This document shows positions 26,236 through 34,667 of a stretch of 48,327 bases of DNA, in pieces; position 1 is the first letter of the stretch, and every line of letters starts with the position of its first letter. Source of the DNA: Marinagarivorans sp. (GTDB lineage Bacteria; Pseudomonadota; Gammaproteobacteria; Pseudomonadales; Cellvibrionaceae). The stretch lies in the NCBI GenBank assembly GCA_028281865.1, contig JANQJB010000015.1, forward strand, positions 1 to 48,327, written 5' to 3'. The notes under the pieces were generated by a model, which was not told the DNA's origin, did not search any database, and worked only from the letters and a program-made list of their open reading frames with translations. The translations under genes were made by a program, and so were the position numbers.

Positions 26236-28224
26236 TTAGTTCTCGCTTATTTTGCTACCTTTGAGAACAATGTTTCCTGATCCTTTCACATTAATATTTT
26301 TGCCACTAATAGTAATATCACCGCTTTTCTTCATAATTATTTTGGCAGAGCCTGTCTTAAACGTAATTTGGTCTGCGGCTTCCATAGTGATCGTTTTCGC
26401 CGTTGCATCGTAACCTTTCGTCACCGACTCTGAATATGAACCCGAAACCGATTCAGTCAAATCTTGACTGATGGTAATTTTCATATTTTTTCCGATCGTT
26501 TCGGTATGATTTTCAGAAACTGAAATGGAAACATTTTTGTTAACAGTTTCGGAGTGATTTCCATCTACCTTAATTGTTTTATTACCACCAATTTTTTCTG
26601 ATTGGTTATTACCCACCGTTTTATTACGATCATTACTAATTGTAGAGTTTTCATCGTGATCGATAGTTTTAGTACGATCGTTTCCAACCGACAGCGTTTC
26701 ATCATTTTCGACGACAGTATTCATGTCTTTTTCAGCGTGCATATTAAATTGCTCGCTACCTTTTTTATCGTCGAAAATAAGTTCGTTACAATTTGCTGCA
26801 GTGCCGCTTTTACTGGAACGTGTACGAATGCCACTTTGTGTTTTTGAGCTAAACGGCGGCTTATTTTTACCGTTATAAACCGTTCCGGTAATAATGGGCC
26901 TATCGGGATCACCATCAAGAAAATCAACTATGACCTCGTGACCAATACGCGGAATAAATGATGCTCCCCACTGAGCGCCCGCCCAGGTCTGCATAACCCT
27001 TATATAGCAGGTTGTATTTTCGTCTTTTTTACCTTCCCGATCCCAATAAAACTGCACCTTAATGCGCCCGAGATCGTCGACATAAATTTCCTCTCCGCTC
27101 GGCCCAGTGACTATCGCAGATTGCGGACCGCGCATAACGGGTTTCGGGTGGACAGGTTCAGGACGAAAATGCACACTGGAAGGGATGCATATAAAATTAT
27201 TGCTATATCCCGTGCTACCACTTCCACTACCACCGGAGATATGCGTCGAATCAAAAGCACGATGGTGGATACTTACGACGATATACTCGCCTTTTTCCGT
27301 TTTCGATTCGTGCTTGGTGACTTTAAATTTCCCACCAGCATAGAAAGTTGTGCAATCGCTGGAAGCAGATACCAGATTGACCCCTGCCTCCTCCGCATCA
27401 AGGCGAATTTTTACCAAGTCATCACCGGAACCGAAATCATACATCCCGGGATATTCATAGTGCTCGTAGCGGCTATTGTTGGCAAACTTACTGGTCGTCT
27501 TCGTGTTCGCAAAAAGTTTCTTGGTCGGATCTTCGTAATTGTAATCCGCAAACGACCACTGCCCTTTTTTGAAATTGTACAGATGTTCCCAACGAGAGAT
27601 TTGCTCGTCAGGCGAACTGCCATTGGAATATTCTAAATCTGTTTCAGCAAAGTCATCGTAAGCATTTTTCTGATCAACGATAATCATTTTGTGCTTACCT
27701 GACTCGTGCTTAAAGAAGTAAGCTATACCCTCCTCTTCCATCAAACGCGAGACAAAATGTAGATCGCTTTCGTTATGCTGAATACAATACTCACGCGATT
27801 TGCCACCCGCTGCTCGGAAATCAAAATCGGTAAAACCGAGATCCTGAAATATTTGACATATTATGTCTTTTGCATTTTTATCTTGAAAAATTCGATGGTT
27901 ATTGGTTTTGGATAAAAACCATAACCACGGAACCAAGCTCATTTTGTACTGACGTAAATTTGTGGCGACGACTTCGCCAACGGTAAATGATCTCACAAAA
28001 CCGTGAAAAACACGCCCGTGCTCATTGTGCATTTTAATTTCGCCAGACTTTCCGACAATATCATCGGATTTAATGGCAAGGTTCTCAGATATGACTTCGA
28101 CGTTAAATTCGAAAAGATCGGAAATATACTCGCTACCTTCAAGTGAAGTAATAATAAAGGTATCTTTTCCTTGAGAGAAATCGCTAATTGAGAAAAATCG
28201 ATGTTCCTGGGTGATGCTACTCAT
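26236..28224 (-). CDS. vgrG: VgrG / TssI, T6SS spike protein
   Basis: A 662-residue VgrG of the canonical gp27-gp5 kind. The N-terminal gp27-like part includes FEFNVEVISENLAIKSDDIV, FHGFVRSF and SRLMEEEGIAYFFKHESGKH. The gp5-like OB fold contains VTGPSGEEIYVDDLGRIKVQ followed by FYWDREG and the WAGAQWGASFIPRIGHEVIV motif, then DGDPDRPIITGTVYNGKNKP. The C-terminal part is a run of short Asn/Thr/Val repeats (NDETLSVGNDRTKTIDHDEN and so on) that make the beta-prism needle. It stops at KGSKISEN without any effector extension. It follows hcp by 320 bp and precedes DUF6484, DUF2169 and the PAAR-like gene with short gaps, forming a spike operon. Confidence 0.97.
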   Translation of the reverse strand: MSSITQEHRFFSISDFSQGKDTFIITSLEGSEYISDLFEFNVEVISENLAIKSDDIVGKSGEIKMHNEHGRVFHGFVRSFTVGEVVATNLRQYKMSLVPWLWFLSKTNNHRIFQDKNAKDIICQIFQDLGFTDFDFRAAGGKSREYCIQHNESDLHFVSRLMEEEGIAYFFKHESGKHKMIIVDQKNAYDDFAETDLEYSNGSSPDEQISRWEHLYNFKKGQWSFADYNYEDPTKKLFANTKTTSKFANNSRYEHYEYPGMYDFGSGDDLVKIRLDAEEAGVNLVSASSDCTTFYAGGKFKVTKHESKTEKGEYIVVSIHHRAFDSTHISGGSGSGSTGYSNNFICIPSSVHFRPEPVHPKPVMRGPQSAIVTGPSGEEIYVDDLGRIKVQFYWDREGKKDENTTCYIRVMQTWAGAQWGASFIPRIGHEVIVDFLDGDPDRPIITGTVYNGKNKPPFSSKTQSGIRTRSSKSGTAANCNELIFDDKKGSEQFNMHAEKDMNTVVENDETLSVGNDRTKTIDHDENSTISNDRNKTVGNNQSEKIGGNKTIKVDGNHSETVNKNVSISVSENHTETIGKNMKITISQDLTESVSGSYSESVTKGYDATAKTITMEAADQITFKTGSAKIIMKKSGDITISGKNINVKGSGNIVLKGSKISEN

Positions 28225-28387
28225 AAGGTTCGGATCCGTTATTGAATGTCCATCAGGTTAAGGAACCAACTTTGATTGACCAACCCCTGAAATTCCGGTT
28301 TCGATTCAAGTAGTTGCGCCCGAATGAACTTCACACTCGAACGATATTGAAATTGTAGATGCTGCTTAATACCTTTATATCGCTCTA

Positions 28388-28417
28388 AATCTATTGGTGA
28401 CGCTTAGCTTTCGTCAA
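28388..28417 (-). promoter_or_regulatory. Candidate sigma70 promoter for the vgrG operon
   Basis: On the minus strand TTGACG (28417-28412; 5 of 6) is followed after 18 bases by TAGATT (28393-28388; 4 of 6). A start near 28381 would give a leader of about 157 bases before the vgrG ATG. It lies beyond the hcp terminator, as expected if vgrG has its own promoter. Confidence 0.4.
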
Positions 28418-28481
28418 TAGTTTTACTGGCAAATAGTCGGGGCAAAGGATACCAAACAGAAAAATTTAAATCGTGAACCCA

Positions 28482-28525
28482 CAACAAAAAAAAGTGCTTA
28501 ACCTACGCTAAACACTTTTTGTTGT
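28482..28525 (-). terminator. Intrinsic terminator after hcp
   Basis: On the minus strand, starting about 20 bases past the hcp stop, AAGTGTTTAG pairs with TTAAGCACTT (one mismatch, one wobble) across a short loop, and eight T residues follow (the A-run at 28486-28493 of the plus strand). The arms also extend into the ACAACA/TGTTGT flanks. Strong hcp expression insulated from vgrG would fit this. Confidence 0.8.
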
Positions 28526-28544
28526 GAACATCAATGATAACAGC

Positions 28545-29024
28545 TTATACCGGCTTACCTTTAACCAAATCGTAACCACAACGTTGAGGGCTTGCACCCT
28601 TGTTAGATTGATCGTAATCGTGGTAACAAACCTCAATCTTTGAATAACTTAGACTAATGGTTTCGTCCGGATCTTCGTCACCTGCTGCAGAAATGGAGTA
28701 CCCACTTACAAGAACGTCAGTCAAAATGTAAGTCATATACTCAACAAGCTTGTCCGCACCAGTTTGTACAAATTTAATAGTAACTGTTTTACCTGAAGAA
28801 CCGGTTACAGCTTCTTTGAAAAGCGCAGTAGCAGAGTTATCAGCTTTGTGAGTAAAAGTAACTTCGCTAAGGCTTGGACGAGTAGACTCACGGTTAGCGA
28901 CGTTACCTGGCTCCATGGTGATGCCTCGGCCAACACCAAACTGCAACGAATCAACGCGGATGTGCTTCTCATAACCTTCTGCGGTAGCGTTACCTTCAAT
29001 ACCTTCGTATTCAATAAAAATCAT
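28545..29024 (-). CDS. hcp: Hcp / TssD, T6SS tube protein
   Basis: A 159-residue Hcp. It starts MIFIEYEGIEGNATAEGYEK, and contains HIRVDSLQFGVGRGI, REsTRPSLSEVTFTHKADNS, ALFKEAVTG and VEYMTYILTDVLVSGYSIS with DPDETISLSYSKIE, the standard Hcp beta-barrel pattern (SFSYGVGRGI, P.lSEi.vtk..D.as..L). Hcp hexamers stack into the tube expelled by the sheath. AGGA lies about 9 bases before the ATG at 29024. It is the first gene of the leftward tube-spike group, has its own terminator, and probably a long structured leader. The C-terminal ~25 residues (NKGASPQRCGYDLVKGKPV) hold two Cys in the mature sequence, with CYHD further upstream. Confidence 0.97.
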   Translation of the reverse strand: MIFIEYEGIEGNATAEGYEKHIRVDSLQFGVGRGITMEPGNVANRESTRPSLSEVTFTHKADNSATALFKEAVTGSSGKTVTIKFVQTGADKLVEYMTYILTDVLVSGYSISAAGDEDPDETISLSYSKIEVCYHDYDQSNKGASPQRCGYDLVKGKPV

Positions 29025-29554
29025 GCTTCTATTTCCTTTTTAATTGATAAAAACGTTTACGCCTTAAGCGGATAATTAGTGTATGGATATGGTACTACGA
29101 GCAGCCTCTCATCCTTTCGACTGAGACAGACCCTCAAGCGGGACTCATGTCAGGGACGCTACCAGCCAGGTATTTAGCCTCGAAACCAATCCTGTACTCA
29201 AACGGGTAAATATGGAGATTGAGCCACGCAATGATACAGCCTTTAACTAGCAATTTAAATAGCGCTGTGAGCAATATTTAGGCAAACAATCTATTAAATT
29301 TGCAATTCCTTGAAAACTGAGAGTTACATTACATGCGGTCAAAAAGCTTTCATCGACCTCATACTTTTTAACCAACTCCGAGACGACAAAAAAGCTATTT
29401 ACGAGCTCTTATTTCAACCCACCTGTTCAGTTTTTAATCAATTATTTTAAAAAGACCTACACACTTTTGCTGAAACAACTGACTTTTTACCTAGAACAGT
29501 TTTCCCGCTGCTTCCAAGGTCGGAGAAGCAAAAGAATGTTTAATAAACTCTCGC
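29025..29554. other. Long upstream region of hcp
   Basis: 530 bp with no credible gene, upstream of hcp on the minus strand and downstream of the histidine kinase gene. The part nearest hcp (29025-29236) is GC-richer and can form hairpins, and is covered by a candidate promoter and leader entry. The rest (about 29260-29554) is AT-rich; I see no clear terminator for the kinase gene. Confidence 0.55.
29231..29259 (-). promoter_or_regulatory. Candidate hcp promoter
   Basis: On the minus strand TTTAAA (29259-29254, 4 of 6) is followed after 17 bases by TATCAT (29236-29231, 5 of 6). The start would fall near 29224, giving a leader of about 200 bases that contains several possible stems, for example AGTCCC-GCTTGA-GGGTCT bounded by CTGA and TCAG (about 29120-29153). 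No sigma54 site was found here. Confidence 0.35.
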
Positions 29555-31096
29555 TTAAGAGCCCGAATTTGCAACGGGCAAACGTACGCGAAACTCTGTT
29601 CCAACATCGAGTTCGCTCTTGAGCGTAATAGCGCCGCCAAAAGACTCAACTGTCTCCTTTACGATTGACAAGCCCAAACCAGCAAAGCCAGAACGGCGAT
29701 TTCTAGATTTGTCCACTCGATAAAACCGTTCAAAAACGTGTTTTTGATCGTGGTCGGGAATTCCAGCCCCCGAATCGCTAACCCGAATTTCGACAAATTG
29801 GTTTTCTTTATAGCTCGTAATATTTATTTTTCCGTTCTCTTTATTGTAGTAAATTGCGTTACTCAATAAGTTGGAAATAATACTTGTAAAGCCTCCGACC
29901 GTACCTTTGATTTTTGCATCGGTAAGGCGCACTTCCACAGTAACACCGTTCTCATCCGCTAAGGACCTGAGTACCTCAACTGTTTCCATTATTAGCGGCT
30001 CAATATTAAATTCAGTGAAAGCATTATCCTGCACTTGTGAATCAATTCGAGCGAGCGTGAGCATGCCCTCAACCAGGTTTGTCATTCGCGAAATCGCTGT
30101 CTGACACGACTGCATTACGGAGCGGTATTCATCAACAGTGTCTAGGTCATTTAAGCCAAGCTGCACTTGAGTCGATAAAACTGTTAACGGAGTTCGCAGT
30201 TCATGCGATGCATCCGCCACTAATAAACGCTGCTGTTCAAAAGACTGCTCAAGCCGTTGAAAAGTGCTGTTCAGCGACGAAACCAAAGGCTTAATCTCGC
30301 TGTCCGGTGCCGGCACGTCAATGCGCTCGGACAGATGCCCTAAAGAAATTTTTTCGACCTGCCGGCTGATAGAGTTGATAGGCTTTAATGCTCTGGAAAT
30401 AATCCAACCGCCACCAAAAAATGCCAGTATAAAAAAACTCACTGCATATACTATGTAACGAAGGATCGTTGACTGTAGATCAATAAAATGAGGATTGAGC
30501 GACTTTTTTACACCGATGACAATCGCGTATCCGTAATTAATCTTTCTTTCGAGTTCACGATAACCAGCCCTGTCTCGTGCATAAGCAACACTCTCTGGTT
30601 TGTCAGGGGAGGGTCGTGGAGCGGGAATATTTTCCGGAGCATTTTCCGTTTTGAGTCGAATACTGCGATCGATGTTATACAAAACTGCATACATATCATT
30701 TCGCAATAACTCGTCTATCACTTCTTCATTGATACGTGTAATACGCGGACGAAAATTCTCCAGGCTGACGACTGAATCCGGCGATGTTAAATAGCCTTCC
30801 TTGCGAGCAATTAATTGCCAGCGTGTAACCACGCGTATTGGTTCCTTATTCTCCGGGTCTTGCGTTAATGAATGATAATAATCTCGCAAACTTTCGTATT
30901 CTAATTCGTTGTAGATTATATTGGCTAAAAAAGGCACGTAGTGAGTCAAATCTGCATCAACTTTTTGCTTAGAAATACGTATTTCCGAATTGATACCGAA
31001 GGTGAGAAAAGCTGAAATAATGCTAAATAATAAAACTCCGTACCAAAGCTGAATCTTCCAATGAATAGAATTAAAGTATGCCGTTATCGAATGCAA
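29555..31096 (-). CDS. Sensor histidine kinase (OmpR/EnvZ-type partner)
   Basis: A 513-residue membrane kinase. TM1 is at about residues 15-33 (IQLWYGVLLFSIISAFLTFG) and TM2 at about 213-235 (YIVYAVSFFILAFFGGGWII), enclosing a periplasmic sensor of about 180 residues with a Pro-rich stretch (APENIPAPRPSPDKPE). A HAMP region follows (RALKPINSISRQVEKISLGH), then the HisKA box DASHELRTPLTVL with the phospho-acceptor His at about 298, and a HATPase domain with N box (SNLLSNAIYYN) and G boxes (VSDSGAGIP, GLGLSIVKE). The start is a TTG at 31096, overlapping the response-regulator stop by 13 bases with AGGGGC nearby; there is no ATG before TM1. The ligand is unknown. Confidence 0.9.
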   Translation of the reverse strand: MHSITAYFNSIHWKIQLWYGVLLFSIISAFLTFGINSEIRISKQKVDADLTHYVPFLANIIYNELEYESLRDYYHSLTQDPENKEPIRVVTRWQLIARKEGYLTSPDSVVSLENFRPRITRINEEVIDELLRNDMYAVLYNIDRSIRLKTENAPENIPAPRPSPDKPESVAYARDRAGYRELERKINYGYAIVIGVKKSLNPHFIDLQSTILRYIVYAVSFFILAFFGGGWIISRALKPINSISRQVEKISLGHLSERIDVPAPDSEIKPLVSSLNSTFQRLEQSFEQQRLLVADASHELRTPLTVLSTQVQLGLNDLDTVDEYRSVMQSCQTAISRMTNLVEGMLTLARIDSQVQDNAFTEFNIEPLIMETVEVLRSLADENGVTVEVRLTDAKIKGTVGGFTSIISNLLSNAIYYNKENGKINITSYKENQFVEIRVSDSGAGIPDHDQKHVFERFYRVDKSRNRRSGFAGLGLSIVKETVESFGGAITLKSELDVGTEFRVRLPVANSGS

Positions 31097-31743
31097 TAGC
31101 CCGCGCCCCTGTGCGTGGTAATAAGGTCGCGACCCAGCTTTTTACGAATGTTTGAAACATGAACATCGAGTTTATTGGAATGTGTTCCGTCGTTATCATC
31201 AATAAATAATTCAAGTAACTCGTCACGTGTGACGACTTTCCCTTGATTCATTGCTAAATGCTCAAGGATAAAATACTCTTTATTTGTCAGTGATATGGTT
31301 CCACCTTCTTTCGCAACTTGCCGTTTTAAAGTATCCAACGTCAAATTACCAATCACAATGCGCGCAGCTTTGTTTTGCGATTTCTGCCGTAATAAAACCC
31401 GTAAGCGAGCTTTTAGTTCATTTAGGTCAAAGGGTTTTGTCAAATAATCATCAGCACCTAAATCCAAGCCTTGAACTTTATTTTCAGTGCTATCGAGTGC
31501 AGTGAGCATCAATACCGGTGTGAGTTTTTCTTCACGCAGCCGCTTAACAAAACTAAAGCCGTCGATATTCGGCAGCAATATATCAAGCACAATGGCATCG
31601 TAGTTTTTAGTTAACGCTTTAGCCAGCCCTATATCGCCGGATGCAGAAACATCAACGTTATAGCCCTCTTTCGAAAAAGCCTTCTGCAAGCCATTTAGAA
31701 TATCAGGCTCATCTTCTACAACCAGTATATTTGCGTTGTTCAT
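31084..31743 (-). CDS. OmpR/PhoB-family response regulator
   Basis: A 219-residue regulator. The receiver domain (1-120) has the acidic pair VEDEPDIL, the phospho-acceptor Asp at about 54 in IVLDILLPNIDG, T in LMLTALDS and the Lys in DDYLTKPFDLNEL. The C-terminal winged-helix domain (~125-219) has LTNKEYFILEHLAMNQGKVV, with TRDELLE and a recognition region KLDVHVSNIRKKLGRDLITT. I start it at the ATG at 31743 (MNNANILVVEDE); an ATG three codons upstream is also possible and neither has a good ribosome site. It is coupled to the following kinase gene. Position between the T6SS and PBP1A genes gives no clear regulon. Confidence 0.92.
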   Translation of the reverse strand: MNNANILVVEDEPDILNGLQKAFSKEGYNVDVSASGDIGLAKALTKNYDAIVLDILLPNIDGFSFVKRLREEKLTPVLMLTALDSTENKVQGLDLGADDYLTKPFDLNELKARLRVLLRQKSQNKAARIVIGNLTLDTLKRQVAKEGGTISLTNKEYFILEHLAMNQGKVVTRDELLELFIDDNDGTHSNKLDVHVSNIRKKLGRDLITTHRGAGYCIR

Positions 31744-31935
31744 CTGACACATATCCGACGTTAGTTTTTTTGTTTAATTTTCGACATTTTGGGGATGCGA
31801 CTGGAATACAAAAGCCTAGACTGCTGGATACCGGCTAGTGAGACCATATTACGAAAGTTTTTACATTGCAAAACATTTATATGGTGAAAATCGGCCAAAA
31901 TCCACAACTTCCAAAACGTGCTTATAGTCAGATTC

Positions 31936-31971
31936 TATCAATATTGATCATTTTTGATCAATATTGATCAA
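31936..31971. promoter_or_regulatory. Two palindromic operator-like boxes, 20 bp apart
   Basis: The 14-mer ATCAATATTGATCA occurs at 31937-31950 and again at 31957-31970, and the second copy sits inside a perfect 18-bp palindrome TTGATCAATATTGATCAA. The centres are 20 bp apart, two helical turns, so two dimers could bind the same face of DNA. They are about 200-230 bp upstream of the response-regulator start. The binding protein is unknown; the boxes do not fit the FNR or CRP spacing. Confidence 0.6.
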
Positions 31972-32128
31972 CTTTATCAAGTTCACACTCCCTGCGTTTC
32001 CTATCGATTCACGTCCCGAATAAATCGCGTATAGGCCCATAGGGAGGCTCTTTGACCAACAAAACTGGTTTATTTATCTCGAAAATAAGCACTAGAAGCT
32101 ACTTTCAATAAAGAAAGAGCATATAAAC

Positions 32129-32151
32129 GAGTATTTTTAGAATAAATACTC
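32129..32151 (-). terminator. Weak hairpin after the PBP1A gene
   Basis: GAGTATTT (32129-32136) and AAATACTC (32144-32151) form an 8-bp stem with a 7-base loop, about 18 bases past the PBP1A stop on the minus strand. The stem is AT-rich and no T-run of note follows, so it is only a possible terminator. Confidence 0.4.
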
Positions 32152-32168
32152 AGAAACAGAAAAGACCT

Positions 32169-34523
32169 TCAATTAAACAGCTCGTCGATGATCTCGTGGT
32201 CCTTTACACCCTTGGTTTGCCCCTTGGAAAGCAACCGCTGTTGAAAGTATTCAAATACAGCATCGCTGTCATGAACATCGCTTAATTCACCGGTATGACG
32301 ATTGACTCGCAGAGCCACAACGCTTTTCGGTTGTGTTTTATAGTCCAACGGAAGAGACTCAAGTGCGCTAGCCATATAGTCGATCCAAATTGGCAAGGCC
32401 GCCGAACCGCCGTACTCAGCGTCACCAAGCACCGCATTCCGATCAAACCCAACCCAAACTGTAGTCACCAAGCGAGGATGATAGCCTGAGAACCAGGCGT
32501 CTACCGGACCGTTGGTGGTACCAGTCTTGCCTGCAATATCAGCGCGTTTGAGAGACAGCGCTTTTTTGCCGGTACCTTTTTTTATCACGTCTTTTAACAT
32601 CGAATCGATTAAAAAAACGGTTTGTTCATCCATCACTTTGGGTTTTTCGGCCATTTCAACAAGGCGATTGAAAAGTGGTTTACCCTCTTGATCCAAAATT
32701 TGTGAAATTAAAAATGCATTTACTTCAAAACCACCGTTGGCGATAACAGCATAACCCTCTGCTAATTCCAGCGGCGAAACGGCTTGCGACCCCAAAGCCA
32801 ACGATAAGTTACGCGGATAGGCGTCGGTGTCAAAACCGTAGCGAGTAAGGTTATCGACAAAAGTATTGATACCTATATCTCGCAGCAGGCGAATTGACGC
32901 CATATTGCGAGACCGATATAGCGCTTCGCGCATTGATATATTCCCCAAATAACTGCCGCCATCATTTTTAGGTCTCCAAGCAGCGGATTGGGCATTGCCC
33001 GAATAATAAATCGGCGAGTCATTCACGCGAGACGCAGGAGAATAATTCTTCTCCAACGCCGACGCATACAAAAACGGTTTTAAACTAGACCCGGGCTGAC
33101 GTTTGGCCTGAACCGCTCGATTAAACGCACTTTGACCAAAATCAAACCCCCCAATAACAGATCGGATAGCACCATCATCTGCGCGCAGCGAAACCAAAGC
33201 GCCCTGTACCTCTGGCAATTGAGCAAGTTGCCATCCGTCTGCTTTTTTTTCCAAGCGAATGACATCACCCACCGCAAAACCACAATTTTCTCGATTTAAT
33301 TTACTGCCTCGCTTATTTTTCGATATATAGTGGCGCCAGCTGCCCAAACCGCGCTCCCAATCAAGTTGGACAACCTCAGAATTTTTTAGCAGAACCGAAA
33401 AGTGCGTTTCGGATAAGTTGACAATGACCGCTGGCTCTAATTTCCCAAAGCTTTGAATTTCTTGTAGCTGTGTCAATATGTCAGCATATCCTTCTTCACT
33501 CATATTTTCCGTGCCTGAGTCCCGCAAGAATTTTTTTCGCCAATCCAACTCCGGCCCTCGATAACCATGGCGACGATCATAGGTTTTTAGGCCTGCTAAC
33601 ACGGCGTTTATAGCAGAACGCTGCAACTGACTATCGACAGTCGTTATTACTTTAAGACCCGAGGTGTAAGCGCTCTGCCCATATTCCGCGACGACTTTTT
33701 CACGCGCCAACTCTGCGACATACGGCAAGTTAACTTGCACATTTAAGCCGTGGTATTTTGCCGTTGTCGGTTCTGCAATCATCTCGTCATGCAAAGACTG
33801 ATTAATATAATTTAAACTCAACATGCGCTTTATGATGTAATTGCGCCGTTCTCTCGCACGATCAGGGTTAGCTAAAGGGTTTCTATACATCGGACTTTTC
33901 GCAGTACCGACAATTGTCGCAAGTTGAGCAAGATTAAGTTGATCTACTGTTACACCGTAGTAAGTTTTTGCGGCAGCTTGAATACCATAGCTACGGTTAC
34001 CCAAATATATTTGATTGACATAAAGTTCTAATATTTGGTTTTTCGTTAATTTGCGCTCCATTTCTAGCGCTAAAAATACCTCCTTAATTTTACGCAAATA
34101 AGTTTGCTTAAACCCGATTTTTTCGGGGAAGGCGTTACGCGCAACTTGCATCGTTACCGTGCTACCTCCCCCTTTTATCCGGCCTGAGCGAATATTGTTA
34201 ATGGCAGAGCGAACAATGCCGCGTATAGACACTCCATGATGCGAATAAAAATCTGTATCTTCTATCGCGAGCAAAGCCTTAATATAGAGCTCTGGAATTT
34301 GTTCAAATTGGATTGGAGCTCGTTTTTTTTCACCAAATTCACCAATTAATTTCCCGTCTTCTGAATAAATACGCAGCGGTGTTAAATATCGAAAGTCGCT
34401 CAAAATCGCTACATCGGGAAGAGAGGGACGGACATACAGATAAAGTCCGGCAATCGACAAAAGTCCCAGAAGAAATGAAAAAAGCATAAATCTGCTTATA
34501 AGTAAAAGACGCTTGCGCATCAT
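32169..34523 (-). CDS. mrcA: Penicillin-binding protein 1A, bifunctional peptidoglycan synthase
   Basis: A 784-residue class A PBP. An N-terminal anchor (about residues 10-30) precedes the GT51 glycosyltransferase domain, with the catalytic motif AIEDTDFYSHHGV and KGGGSTVTMQVARN, KEVFLALEMERKLTK. An OB-like insert (NCGFAVGDVIRLEKKADGW) leads to the transpeptidase domain with SxxK at about 479 (PGSSLKPFLYAS), an SRN box (YRSRNMASIRLL) and KTGT (DIAGKTGTTNGPVDAWFSGY). It polymerises and cross-links peptidoglycan in the periplasm. The OB insert places it with PBP1A rather than PBP1B. It is a little shorter than the E. coli protein. Two Met codons at 34523 and 34520 are possible starts. It is followed on the same strand by the two-component operon. 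Confidence 0.93.
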   Translation of the reverse strand: MMRKRLLLISRFMLFSFLLGLLSIAGLYLYVRPSLPDVAILSDFRYLTPLRIYSEDGKLIGEFGEKKRAPIQFEQIPELYIKALLAIEDTDFYSHHGVSIRGIVRSAINNIRSGRIKGGGSTVTMQVARNAFPEKIGFKQTYLRKIKEVFLALEMERKLTKNQILELYVNQIYLGNRSYGIQAAAKTYYGVTVDQLNLAQLATIVGTAKSPMYRNPLANPDRARERRNYIIKRMLSLNYINQSLHDEMIAEPTTAKYHGLNVQVNLPYVAELAREKVVAEYGQSAYTSGLKVITTVDSQLQRSAINAVLAGLKTYDRRHGYRGPELDWRKKFLRDSGTENMSEEGYADILTQLQEIQSFGKLEPAVIVNLSETHFSVLLKNSEVVQLDWERGLGSWRHYISKNKRGSKLNRENCGFAVGDVIRLEKKADGWQLAQLPEVQGALVSLRADDGAIRSVIGGFDFGQSAFNRAVQAKRQPGSSLKPFLYASALEKNYSPASRVNDSPIYYSGNAQSAAWRPKNDGGSYLGNISMREALYRSRNMASIRLLRDIGINTFVDNLTRYGFDTDAYPRNLSLALGSQAVSPLELAEGYAVIANGGFEVNAFLISQILDQEGKPLFNRLVEMAEKPKVMDEQTVFLIDSMLKDVIKKGTGKKALSLKRADIAGKTGTTNGPVDAWFSGYHPRLVTTVWVGFDRNAVLGDAEYGGSAALPIWIDYMASALESLPLDYKTQPKSVVALRVNRHTGELSDVHDSDAVFEYFQQRLLSKGQTKGVKDHEIIDELFN

Positions 34524-34667
34524 TGGCCCGGCCCACCCACTTAATCATTTTATTTCTTATTGATTATTGAAGCGCAATTGTCTGGCAACTTTGTACTTTA
34601 ATTCGGGTAGATTAGGGCCAATTATGGCGAATTGTGGCAAGTCGAAATAGTCCCGCTCAGAATTGAA

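Larger units (their letters stand above)
28225..28544. other. Intergenic region between hcp and vgrG
   Basis: About 320 bp on the minus-strand path from hcp to vgrG. It holds the hcp terminator and a candidate promoter for vgrG (listed separately). The remainder has no credible gene. Confidence 0.6.
31744..32168. other. Regulatory region upstream of the two-component operon
   Basis: About 425 bp, AT-rich, between the end of the PBP1A gene and the response-regulator start. It holds the two palindromic boxes and a hairpin listed separately. A TATAAA at 31881-31876 on the minus strand could be the -10 of the regulator promoter, but its -35 is poor. No gene is seen. Confidence 0.6.

Noticed and set aside
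29085-29160. A resemblance of the hcp leader to a hammerhead ribozyme core (CTGAcATGAG ... CGAAA)
   Set aside because: The conserved CUGANGA box is interrupted by an extra base pair step and the three stems cannot be drawn around it.
31936-31971. An FNR-type site
   Set aside because: TTGAT and ATCAA half-sites occur, but with 8 bases between them or overlapping rather than the 4-base spacing FNR needs.
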